A stretch of 30,298 nucleotides of DNA from Eubacteriales bacterium (lineage in GTDB: Bacteria > Bacillota > Clostridia > Peptostreptococcales > Anaerovoracaceae): positions 1 through 30,298 of the forward strand of contig JAQUXD010000004.1 of NCBI GenBank assembly GCA_028692535.1, given 5' to 3'. The translations under genes and the position numbers were made by a program. Positions 1 through 6,973 of this stretch are shown piece by piece. The notes under the pieces are model-generated. The model searched no databases, was not told where the DNA came from, and saw only the letters and a program-made list of their open reading frames with translations. Within the stretch, counting starts at the first letter, position 1; each line of letters starts with the position of its first letter.

Positions 1-47
1 AGCCTTGCCAGCTCGTTGATGCGTTCCATTTCGGCTTTTTTCAACAT
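1..47 (-). CDS. DUF896 (YnzC-like) protein, N-terminal fragment
   Basis: Only the first 15 codons lie in the window. They read MLKKAEMERINELAR, which matches the N-terminus of the small DUF896/YnzC family (an ExIxRINELA pattern in a helical hairpin). The ATG at 47-45 follows a purine-rich GGGAAGGGA about 5 nt upstream, and a very good promoter lies at 75-103. DUF896 proteins are small cytoplasmic proteins of unknown function; in Bacillus ynzC sits in the SOS operon with yneA. The call rests on a short stretch, so it is moderate. Confidence 0.6.
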   Translation of the reverse strand, partial: MLKKAEMERINELAR

Positions 48-74
48 ATCGTCCCTTCCCCTTCTTTGCGCACG

Positions 75-103
75 AATATAGCACAGGAACTATGTTTTGT
101 CAA
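75..103 (-). promoter_or_regulatory. Sigma-A promoter of the DUF896 gene
   Basis: On the minus strand TTGACA (103-98), a 17-nt spacer and TATATT (80-75) form a near-consensus housekeeping promoter. The start site would fall near 68, giving a leader of about 20 nt before the ATG at 47. Confidence 0.75.
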
Positions 104-113
104 TAAAGCTGCC

Positions 114-131
114 GTTACAGTGTGGTTACAG
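114..131. repeat. Tandem GTTACAG direct repeat
   Basis: GTTACAG occurs at 114-120 and again at 125-131, an 11-bp period (about one helical turn). It lies just upstream of the -35 box of the DUF896 promoter and just beyond the stop codon of the comEA-like gene. The placement would suit an activator site, but no known regulator is recognised. Confidence 0.4.
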
Positions 132-135
132 TCCG

Positions 136-513
136 TTAGAGACGAATGAAATCTTTGATTTTTGCAAAAGTCGCGGGGCCGATCCCTTTTACTTCTGTCA
201 GTTCTTCCAGCGCTTTAAAGCCTCCGTATTCGTCTCTGTACGAAATGATTCCCAGCGCTTTCGTCGGGCCGATCCCCAGGAGTGTTTCCAACTCGTCCTG
301 AGTGGCGTGATTGATGCTGATCAATGTATCATTGGGCTCTTCTGTCGATAGAGGCTCTTCTATGGCTATAACCGGTTGTTCCTGACTCTGTGTGATCAGA
401 ATTTCATCATCCCCTGTCAGAAAATTCTCTACTCCGCCGACTGCGGCTATAAGAAGAAATACGCCTGTGCACAGCTGACGGATGTGTTTTCTTGTCGTTT
501 CGTCGATACGAAT
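136..513 (-). CDS. comEA: ComEA-like helix-hairpin-helix DNA-binding protein (apparent ATT start)
   Basis: The C-terminal 60 residues form a ComEA helix-hairpin-helix pair: INHATQDELETLLGIGPTKA followed by a second hairpin around VKGIGPATF. ComEA binds incoming double-stranded DNA at the cell surface during competence. The reading frame is open upstream of the only canonical start (TTG at 324-322). It adds a basic N-terminus, one membrane segment (LCTGVFLLIAAVGGV) and an acidic linker, which is the normal ComEA layout. The extended frame has no ATG, GTG or TTG. A promoter (546-574) and a GAGGTG ribosome site lie 7 nt before ATT (513-511), so I take that as the start, giving 125 aa. ATA at 516-514 is an alternative. 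The protein is shorter than Bacillus ComEA (about 205 aa) and lacks the SLBB-like domain. No comEB or comEC is in view. Confidence 0.75.
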   Translation of the reverse strand: MRIDETTRKHIRQLCTGVFLLIAAVGGVENFLTGDDEILITQSQEQPVIAIEEPLSTEEPNDTLISINHATQDELETLLGIGPTKALGIISYRDEYGGFKALEELTEVKGIGPATFAKIKDFIRL

Positions 514-545
514 TATAACACCTCTTTCTTGATAAAATTTAACAT

Positions 546-574
546 ATTATACCATATTTAAAAACTCTTGTAAA
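546..574 (-). promoter_or_regulatory. Sigma-A promoter of the comEA-like gene
   Basis: Minus strand: TTTACA (574-569), a 17-nt spacer and a perfect TATAAT (551-546). The predicted start near 539 leaves a leader of about 26 nt containing AGAAAGAGGTG just before the ATT at 513. This is the main support for the unusual start of the gene. Confidence 0.75.
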
Positions 575-604
575 GTGCGCCTGTGAAGCTTAGCATTCTG
601 ATGC

Positions 605-634
605 GTGACATGATACGGCGCTTTATGTTACACT
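605..634 (+). promoter_or_regulatory. Possible promoter of the nitroreductase gene
   Basis: GTGACA (605-610), an 18-nt spacer and TACACT (629-634) preceded by TGT form a weak extended -10 promoter. It sits back to back with the comEA-like promoter. The leader would be about 25 nt and ends in an AAGGAGG ribosome site. Confidence 0.35.
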
Positions 635-664
635 TGATATATGAATGTAAGAAGGAGGTCACCT

Positions 665-1447
665 ATGATCAACATTGACAAAGAGCTCTGCACGTCCTGT
701 GGTTTATGTGCGAAAATCTGCGAAACACGGGATATTGCCATGACCGACGAAGGCCCGGCACCGCTGGGAAAGGATTGCTCGGAATGCGGCCATTGCGTGG
801 CGATCTGTCCGGCAAGTGCGGTGGAACTGGTCGGATACGATTCGAGAGAGGTTCTTCCATTCTCTCCGGATCGATTTCACATCGATCCGGATATATTGCA
901 AAATTTCATGAAATTTCGTCGCAGTACCCGGCGTTTTCTGCAGCGGAAACCCGAACAGGATAAAATCGAGGCTGTTTTGGAAGCCGGACGATACAGTCCT
1001 ACTGCATGCAATGATCAGCTGCTTCGCTATGTAGTAGTAGAAAAAGATCTACCCGCTCTCCGCAACCTGTTGTGGGAGGGTGCCGCAGCGTATGCGCAAC
1101 GCGCAAAGGACAATTACCTTCTGGGCCGTTACCATGAATTTATGGAAAGCCACGGGCAAATCGATACGCTTTTGTATGGCTGCACACATTTGATCTTTAT
1201 CATGGCTCCGAATGAAAATGACGCCTGCATCGCCTCCTCCAGAATGGAACTCATGGCCAATGCCCTGGGCCTGGGAGCTCTGTACTTGGGCTATTGCAAG
1301 CTGGCTGTGGAAGCCTCTCCGGCTTTGCGGAAATACCTGGAGGAAACACCGGAATCAAGGACACAGGTGGTACTGGCGTTGGGATATCCGGATGTGACCT
1401 GGCACAGAACCGTACCGCGCAAACCGCTGCAAGTTCAATGGAAGTAA
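665..1447 (+). CDS. Nitroreductase family protein with N-terminal 2[4Fe-4S] ferredoxin domain
   Basis: The first 50 residues carry two 4Fe-4S motifs, C9-x2-C12-x2-C15-x3-C19 and C38-x2-C41-x2-C44-x3-C48-P. A nitroreductase fold follows from about residue 76, with an RRSTRRF motif typical of the FMN-phosphate contact. Such fusions pass electrons from the clusters to FMN and reduce nitro compounds or related substrates in the cytoplasm of anaerobes; the substrate here is unknown. I chose ATG 665, not ATG 641, because a consensus AAGGAGGT ends 6 nt before it and the ATG at 641 has no ribosome site. The product is 260 aa. The gene stands alone, and its stop codon lies inside the palindromic terminator it shares with the opposing yibE/F gene. 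Confidence 0.88.
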   Translation: MINIDKELCTSCGLCAKICETRDIAMTDEGPAPLGKDCSECGHCVAICPASAVELVGYDSREVLPFSPDRFHIDPDILQNFMKFRRSTRRFLQRKPEQDKIEAVLEAGRYSPTACNDQLLRYVVVEKDLPALRNLLWEGAAAYAQRAKDNYLLGRYHEFMESHGQIDTLLYGCTHLIFIMAPNENDACIASSRMELMANALGLGALYLGYCKLAVEASPALRKYLEETPESRTQVVLALGYPDVTWHRTVPRKPLQVQWK

Positions 1448-1477
1448 AAAGAGGTGCTAGCACCTCTTTTTACTTCC
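1440..1477. terminator. Bidirectional terminator, 38-nt perfect palindrome
   Basis: Bases 1440-1458 are the exact reverse complement of 1459-1477, with a core of GAGGTGCTAGCACCTC flanked by A5 and T5. The RNA hairpin ends in a U run on either strand, so it can stop both the nitroreductase transcript and the converging yibE/F transcript. It contains the last two codons and stop of the plus gene, and its last base is the final base of the minus gene's stop codon. Confidence 0.9.
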
Positions 1478-2772
1478 TATTTGTTGTTTTCTCCGAAAAA
1501 ATAGGCTTGTCTTTCTTCTTCGGTCATGGCAGATATCGGTTTTTCCTCCATCACTTCGGCGTTTTTGTGTACAGGTATGTCCGGCTTTGGTTTTTGGGTA
1601 TACATAACCCCGCAGACAATGGCCGTAAGAGGGATTGTCAGCAGTATCGCCGTACTTCCGATCAATGCCTGGAGGATCTCCACCACGATGGATTCACGGT
1701 TCAACAACTCCCGCAGCGAAGATGAATACGTGATCAGCAACAGAATCGAACACAGAGAGCTTCCAATGTACGCAAGGACCAGGGTGTTGGCCATCGTCCC
1801 CATCACGTCCCGCCCGATTCGTATACCACTCTTGACCAAGCTTGCGAATCCGATGTCCCGCGCATGGAGGCGAATTTCGTACAAGGAAGATGCAATATCC
1901 ATGGCGACGTCCATCACCGCGCCCATGGCTCCGATCACGATCATAGCGTAAATCAACGCCACCAGATCAAGGCTGACACCGGAATCCAAATATGTCAAAT
2001 AAATCGAATGCTCATCCAGCATGCCTGTCAGCCGCAGAAGCTTTTCAAACAGTATAGACAAGCCGGCCGCTACGGCCACACCAAAGATACAGCCCAGAAT
2101 CGTAGCAAGGGATTTCGTGCTGGCCCCATTGGTGAGCAAAAGTGTCATACTGATCGTAAAAATACATGTGACCAGCGACATGACATAAATATTGTAACCG
2201 CCCAGAATGGAAGGAATAAATACCGTAAAGATCGCCAGAATCGTAAACGTAAGCGAAATAATGGTATTGAGCCCTTTCAGCTTCCCGAAAACAAGAAGCA
2301 GCAAAAAAAACACAGCGCCCAGAACAAGCAGCAAATCGAAGCGAGCATATCCGCCGAAGATCCAATCCACATCCATGCTCTCGTCGCCATAGTTGTAAAG
2401 GATCACTTTGTCTCCCACCGATACGGGTTCTTCGTGAACTTCGGTGTAGTTGTCGCTGGTTTGTGCGGCGATCACTTCCATCCCTTTGTCGGGCCCCGTC
2501 AGCAACGTTACCGTGAAATACGTCAGATTGTTTTCGTATGTAATATCTTCGCTCAGGTCATACTGGTCTGATACCGTTTCCCCGATTTTCTCGACTCGCC
2601 CTTTTTCAACATAAGCACCGTCCACATTGAAAATATTCACATCTTGAGAAAATATTCGATAGCCGCCTGCAATATATGCAACAGAAAGGCATACGGTAAT
2701 AAGCCAAACCAGAATCTGTTGAAATCGGGGTTGAAACCGTACTTTCGCTCTACTTTTCTTTTCTTTTCTCAT
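1477..2772 (-). CDS. YibE/F family multi-spanning membrane protein
   Basis: This 431-aa protein matches the YibE/F family of Firmicutes membrane proteins, whose function is unknown. A basic N-terminus leads to one membrane segment (about residues 19-37), then an extracytoplasmic region of about 120 residues. At least six further membrane segments follow, including the family stretch around LVALIYAMIVIGAMGAVMDV and the SLYEIR motif. The C-terminal tail is short, charged and cytoplasmic. ATG 2772 has AGAAGG 6 nt upstream and fits the family N-terminus; a longer frame to 2877 lies inside the previous gene and has no ribosome site. The start overlaps the DUF2344 gene by 23 nt, so translation is probably coupled. 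It is the last gene before the palindromic terminator. Confidence 0.85.
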   Translation of the reverse strand: MRKEKKSRAKVRFQPRFQQILVWLITVCLSVAYIAGGYRIFSQDVNIFNVDGAYVEKGRVEKIGETVSDQYDLSEDITYENNLTYFTVTLLTGPDKGMEVIAAQTSDNYTEVHEEPVSVGDKVILYNYGDESMDVDWIFGGYARFDLLLVLGAVFFLLLLVFGKLKGLNTIISLTFTILAIFTVFIPSILGGYNIYVMSLVTCIFTISMTLLLTNGASTKSLATILGCIFGVAVAAGLSILFEKLLRLTGMLDEHSIYLTYLDSGVSLDLVALIYAMIVIGAMGAVMDVAMDIASSLYEIRLHARDIGFASLVKSGIRIGRDVMGTMANTLVLAYIGSSLCSILLLITYSSSLRELLNRESIVVEILQALIGSTAILLTIPLTAIVCGVMYTQKPKPDIPVHKNAEVMEEKPISAMTEEERQAYFFGENNK

Positions 2773-3490
2773 ATAAACCTTCTTTTCCAGATCCGCAGAA
2801 ATCGAGCAAGGGTATAAGTATGCCGTCTTCAAGACAATACAGATCTGTCCGCACAATGCGACAAGTTTCCTGCTCAAAAGAGATCCCCACCGATTCGCAC
2901 AGGGCTTCCATCAGAAGCATGGGATTCAAGACTTCATTGCTGGCGGCCCGCAATATCGTATGGATCCTCAGCTCATTCTCGTCAGTTTGGGTCCAAGTCA
3001 ATCGATAAATCAGATGTTTTACATCCTTCTCGACCTTCTTTTTCGTCTTTTTATCTCTCTTGTTTACAATAATACTTTTCTGTGAATTAAAGTAATCCAG
3101 CGCTTCATTTGAGATGAGTAGGCCTCCCGTCGGCAAACAAACAGCATATTCTGCATATTCCACTATAGAAGACAGGTTTTTGGGAGAAGGCACTGCTTCT
3201 ATTCCTGCCGTGAGAACGATACCTTCAGTCAGCGCTTCGTTACCTCTTTTGATCATATCAATGATATCGTAGCTTTTTTCGGTTTCAATTTCAAGATATT
3301 CCGAATTCGATTCAAAGCCCAGCGACAAAGGCTGCGCGATATTCATTTTCGGATGCGGATTATATCCTTTTGAATACATCAGTTCGACTTCAAGTCGTTT
3401 AAACATGCGGCGAAACAGACGCTGCAAATCCAAATGAGAAATAAATCTCATGGAACCGGTCTTTGTAAAGCGAAACACATATCGATTCAC
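2750..3490 (-). CDS. TIGR03936/DUF2344 radical-SAM-linked protein
   Basis: The N-terminus (VFRFTKTGSMRFISHLDLQR) and the phrase SKGYNPHPKM are hallmarks of the TIGR03936 (DUF2344) family. This family is almost always encoded directly after, or fused to, a TIGR03960 radical SAM protein, as here. Its function is unknown; a role in RNA or protein modification has been considered because of frequent links with ribosomal genes. The likely start is GTG 3490, which overlaps the upstream TGA in GTGA and follows GGGGAGG at 6 nt, giving 246 aa. The C-terminus overlaps the start of yibE/F. Confidence 0.85.
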   Translation of the reverse strand: MNRYVFRFTKTGSMRFISHLDLQRLFRRMFKRLEVELMYSKGYNPHPKMNIAQPLSLGFESNSEYLEIETEKSYDIIDMIKRGNEALTEGIVLTAGIEAVPSPKNLSSIVEYAEYAVCLPTGGLLISNEALDYFNSQKSIIVNKRDKKTKKKVEKDVKHLIYRLTWTQTDENELRIHTILRAASNEVLNPMLLMEALCESVGISFEQETCRIVRTDLYCLEDGILIPLLDFCGSGKEGLYEKRKEK

Positions 3491-5352
3491 AGCACACCTC
3501 CCCATGGACAAGGCGTATAAGCGTTAATGCCGCAATCGTTGCATCCATATCGACAATCCGGTGTTGCATATCCCTTCAGTGCGCTTTCATACTCCTGGCG
3601 TAAAAATGCGTTGCTGACTCCGCAATCGATCACATCCCAAGGCAATGGGGCATCTGTCGGAATCTCGCTCACAGACGGATGATTTGTTCCGATAGAATAA
3701 TCTTCCAGCAGCGCCTTCCAGATATCCGAACGGAAATACTCAGTCCATGCATCAAATCGGCATCCTTTTTCCCAAGCCGCATACAACAGGGCGCCTATTC
3801 TCCGATCGCCTCTGGCCATGATCGCTTCCAGATGACTCGTAAAGGAATCGTGATAACGGTAGGTAACGCCTTTTATTTTTTTAAGACGGTCTTTTAAATA
3901 AAAATGCTTTTGATCAAATGCTTCTGTAGTATCCTGGGCGCACCACATAAAAGGCGTAAACGGCTTAGGTACAAACTTCGACACACTGACCGTTACATTG
4001 AACCGCCCCTTGTTGTGATCGCTCTTTTTATGGGCAAGTTCCATGATATGCCGGGCAAGGTCTACAATCCCGTCCAAGTCTTCCTGCGTTTCGGTGGGCA
4101 GGCCGATCATAAAATACAGCTTTACCGAGTTCCATCCCAGATCTATCGCCTGATCCAAAGCGGAAAGAATTTCTTCCTCCGTAAGGTTCTTGTTGATCAC
4201 GTCCCGAAGTCGCTGTGTACCTGCTTCCGGCGCAAAGGTAAGCCCGCTTTTCCGGACACCCTGTATTTCCTCCAAAACTTTGAAACTGAAATGATCCAGA
4301 CGGAGCGAAGGTAAAGAAAGGCTGATTTGTTCCCTTTTGCAATCCTCCATCAATGCTGTCACCATGGCTTCGAACTCAGAATGGTCCGACGTGGAAAGAG
4401 ACAGTAACGAAAGCTCCTGATGTCCGCTGTTGCGAAGCTGCTCCAGAGCAAGTTTATGAATCGTTTCCTTGCTGCGCTCTCTTACCGGGCGATAGATCAT
4501 ACCGGCCTGGCAAAAACGGCAACCTCTGGTGCAGCCACGAAAGATCTCCACAACTGCCCGGTCATGGACGACTTCGATGAGCGGAACGATATTTTTGACC
4601 GGGAAATCGATTGCTTCGATGTCGGATACGATGGCTTTCAGCACCCTGTCGGGCGCCTCATGGATACGTTTCTGATACCCTGCATAAAGTCCCTCGTCTG
4701 AATAGAACGGCTCATAGAAAGAAGGAATGTATACGCCCCGAAGAGTGCAAATCTCTTTAAGAAAGGCTTCTTTTACGAGTCCTGAACGTTTCCACAAACC
4801 ATATCTTCTGCAGATTTCCGGCAGCAGTTCTTCCCCATCTCCGACCAAAACCACATCCAGAAAATCAGCCAGCGGTTCCGGGTTGAAGGCGCAGGGACCT
4901 CCCGCGATAATCAAGGGACTGGTTTCATCGCGCATTTCTCGGCGGATGGGGATTCCGGACAGGTCCAGCATATTGAGAATGTTGGTATAAGATAGTTCAT
5001 ACTGCAGTGTAAAACCGACGATGTCCATCTCCCGCAACGGTGTTTTGGTTTCCAACGTAAAGAGCGGCAGGTTTGCCTGTCGCATTTCGTTTTCCATATC
5101 CGCAGCAGGCGCAAAGACCCGTTCGCAATAGGTGTGGTCTGTCCGGTTCAGATGATGATACAGAATCTGTAATCCCATATAGGACATCCCTATTTCATAG
5201 CGATCGGGAAAGCAAAATGCAAACCGCGTAAGCTCCTCGCTTGTATTTTTTTTGATGCTGTTCAGCTCGCCGCCGATGTAGCGGGCCGGTTTTTCAACTC
5301 GCATCAATATTTCTTCCAGTTTATGTTCGAGATTCATGTCTCCCCTATTCAT
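3487..5352 (-). CDS. TIGR03960 family radical SAM protein
   Basis: This 621-aa protein has an N-terminal region resembling the B12-binding fold (residues about 30-190, with GGPCAFNPEP). A radical SAM core follows with the cluster motif C274-x3-C278-x2-C281 (GCTRGCRFCQAG). A second cysteine group, CRYGCNDCG, lies close to the C-terminus and is common in the family. The family is widespread in Clostridia and its substrate is unknown. ATG 5352 overlaps the obg stop by 8 nt but has no ribosome site. ATG 5337 starts at MNLEHKLEEIL, which fits family N-termini, and has GGGGAG close by, so it is a real alternative. The next gene is its usual partner. Confidence 0.9.
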   Translation of the reverse strand: MNRGDMNLEHKLEEILMRVEKPARYIGGELNSIKKNTSEELTRFAFCFPDRYEIGMSYMGLQILYHHLNRTDHTYCERVFAPAADMENEMRQANLPLFTLETKTPLREMDIVGFTLQYELSYTNILNMLDLSGIPIRREMRDETSPLIIAGGPCAFNPEPLADFLDVVLVGDGEELLPEICRRYGLWKRSGLVKEAFLKEICTLRGVYIPSFYEPFYSDEGLYAGYQKRIHEAPDRVLKAIVSDIEAIDFPVKNIVPLIEVVHDRAVVEIFRGCTRGCRFCQAGMIYRPVRERSKETIHKLALEQLRNSGHQELSLLSLSTSDHSEFEAMVTALMEDCKREQISLSLPSLRLDHFSFKVLEEIQGVRKSGLTFAPEAGTQRLRDVINKNLTEEEILSALDQAIDLGWNSVKLYFMIGLPTETQEDLDGIVDLARHIMELAHKKSDHNKGRFNVTVSVSKFVPKPFTPFMWCAQDTTEAFDQKHFYLKDRLKKIKGVTYRYHDSFTSHLEAIMARGDRRIGALLYAAWEKGCRFDAWTEYFRSDIWKALLEDYSIGTNHPSVSEIPTDAPLPWDVIDCGVSNAFLRQEYESALKGYATPDCRYGCNDCGINAYTPCPWGGVL

Positions 5353-6625
5353 CCCAATATTCGAAATCGTAATCGATCACCCGAATCACATCTCCGTCTT
5401 GCAAACCCATTTCCTTTAGGCGTTCGATAGCGCCTTTCTCTTCGATATACTTGTGCAAGTAGCGCAAAGAACCGGAATCATTAAAATTGGTGGAATTGAA
5501 TATCTTTTCCAGTTGCATTCCGGTCAGAACGTATTTTTCTCCGTCTTTTCGAATATAGATCTCTCGATACCCCTCTTCTTCCTCAGGCTGTTTTGGATCA
5601 TAATACTCCACGATCTCGGGCGCTTCATCTTGATCGCATTCCTTGAGCGCTTTGAAGGCTGCTGCCATCAGCGCATCGACGCCTTCTCCGATGGGTGCGC
5701 AAATCGGGTAAACGGAATATCCTTCCCGGAGAATGGCCTCTTTGAATACGCGATATGCCTCCGCGTCTGCCAAATCCGTCTTATTTGCCGCAACGATCTG
5801 CGGCTTCTGCGCAAGTTTAGCGCTGTAGGCCTTCATTTCCTCGTTGATCCTGTGAAAATCCTCCAAGGGCTCTCTGCCTTCCGATCCGGCCACATCAACA
5901 ACGTGGATCAATACTTTAGTCCGTTCGATATGCTTTAAAAAGTCTAGGCCCAGGCCCAGACCATCGGAAGCCCCTTCGATCAGACCAGGTATATCGGCCA
6001 GCACAAAAGAGCTGTCGAATATGTTTACCACACCCAGGTTCGGCGTGGTCGTGGTAAAATGATAATTTCCGATTTTAGGGGATGCGCTGGTGGACACGGA
6101 CAGAAGCGTGGATTTTCCGACATTGGGATAACCGACAAGCCCCACATCGGCTATGAGCTTCAGAACCAGTTCAATTCCTTTTTCCACGGCAAAACCGCCC
6201 GCTTCCGCAAAATTGGGCGCTTGCCGTACTGAATTCTTGAAATGCACGTTTCCGCGGCCGCCTCTGCCGCCTCGTGCCGCAATAACTTGATCGCCGTGCA
6301 CTTTTAGATCCTTCATGACCGTTTTTGTTCCGGCATCGATCACCAGCGTCCCTACCGGGACCCTGATGTGAAGGTCATCTCCACCCTTCCCGTACTGGTT
6401 CTTCTTTTTTCCGTCTTCTCCGCCTTGAGCTTCGTACTTCTTCTTATACCGAAAATCCATCAACGTTCTGAGGTTCTCGTCGGCGGTGATCACCACATCA
6501 CCGCCTTTGCCGCCGTCTCCGCCGTCCGGCCCCCCCTGGGGAACGAAAGGCTCACGACGAAAAGAGACGGAACCGTTGCCGCCTTTGCCGGATTTAATAA
6601 ATATTTTTGCACGATCTACAAACAT
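5345..6625 (-). CDS. obgE: GTPase Obg/CgtA
   Basis: A glycine-rich Obg fold spans residues 1-158. The GTPase domain has G1 GYPNVGKST (165-173), the DIPG switch (211-214) and NKTD (281-284). A C-terminal OCT domain starts near 350. The 426-aa length is normal for Gram-positive Obg. Obg binds the 50S subunit and works in its assembly and in stress signalling, in line with its place after rplU-rpmA. The G5 motif reads CAP where SAx is usual, a mild change. The ribosome site is weak (GAGAG). No promoter is obvious between it and the terminator at 6652-6681, so expression may depend on read-through. Confidence 0.97.
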   Translation of the reverse strand: MFVDRAKIFIKSGKGGNGSVSFRREPFVPQGGPDGGDGGKGGDVVITADENLRTLMDFRYKKKYEAQGGEDGKKKNQYGKGGDDLHIRVPVGTLVIDAGTKTVMKDLKVHGDQVIAARGGRGGRGNVHFKNSVRQAPNFAEAGGFAVEKGIELVLKLIADVGLVGYPNVGKSTLLSVSTSASPKIGNYHFTTTTPNLGVVNIFDSSFVLADIPGLIEGASDGLGLGLDFLKHIERTKVLIHVVDVAGSEGREPLEDFHRINEEMKAYSAKLAQKPQIVAANKTDLADAEAYRVFKEAILREGYSVYPICAPIGEGVDALMAAAFKALKECDQDEAPEIVEYYDPKQPEEEEGYREIYIRKDGEKYVLTGMQLEKIFNSTNFNDSGSLRYLHKYIEEKGAIERLKEMGLQDGDVIRVIDYDFEYWDE

Positions 6626-6651
6626 GATTATCTCTCGATTCTAAAGAAAAT

Positions 6652-6681
6652 AAAGCCCCTATGTGACTCATAGGGGCCTTT
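6652..6681 (-). terminator. Terminator or attenuator between rpmA and obg
   Basis: A perfect 9-bp stem, GCCCCTATG paired with CATAGGGGC around a 5-nt loop, is followed on the minus strand by TTTATTTTCTTT. The site lies 2 nt after the rpmA stop codon and 27 nt before obg. The interrupted T run suggests partial termination, which would lower obg relative to the two ribosomal proteins. Confidence 0.7.
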
Positions 6682-6683
6682 TC

Positions 6684-6944
6684 TTAAGCTTCCTGGGAAT
6701 AAACGCTTACTTGTTTCCGTTTCTTGTCTTTTCTTTCGAATTTGACAACGCCCGATTCCTTTGCAAACAGCGTATCGTCTCCACCAATACCCACGTTGCT
6801 TCCGGGATGGAACTTCGTTCCCCTCTGTCGAACCAGTATGGTACCGGCATTGACGAATTGACCGTCAGCCCTTTTGACTCCTAAACGTTTCGATTCACTA
6901 TCGCGACCGTTCCTGGAACTGCCGACTCCTTTTTTACTTGCCAT
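6684..6944 (-). CDS. rpmA: 50S ribosomal protein L27
   Basis: The 86-aa product MASKKGVGSSRNGRDSESKR is a clear L27, which reaches toward the peptidyl transferase centre through its N-terminus. ATG 6944 has a perfect AAGGAGGTGA ribosome site. Most Firmicutes L27 proteins begin with a leader of about nine residues ending in FF, removed by the protease Prp. This one starts directly at the mature-like sequence, and no prp gene lies between rplU and rpmA, where it is normally found. The 29-nt gap to rplU shows co-transcription. Confidence 0.97.
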   Translation of the reverse strand: MASKKGVGSSRNGRDSESKRLGVKRADGQFVNAGTILVRQRGTKFHPGSNVGIGGDDTLFAKESGVVKFERKDKKRKQVSVYSQEA

Positions 6945-6973
6945 GGTTCTTCACCTCCTTTGTTGAAGTGGGA

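Noticed and set aside
85..97. LexA-like GAACTATGTTTT within the DUF896 promoter
   Set aside because: Only the GAAC half matches; the other half has two of four core bases wrong. Suggestive because ynzC is SOS-controlled in Bacillus, but not supportable.
1864..2571. A 235-codon plus-strand frame opposite yibE/F
   Set aside because: His/Gln/Lys-rich shadow of a membrane protein gene, without ribosome site or motif.
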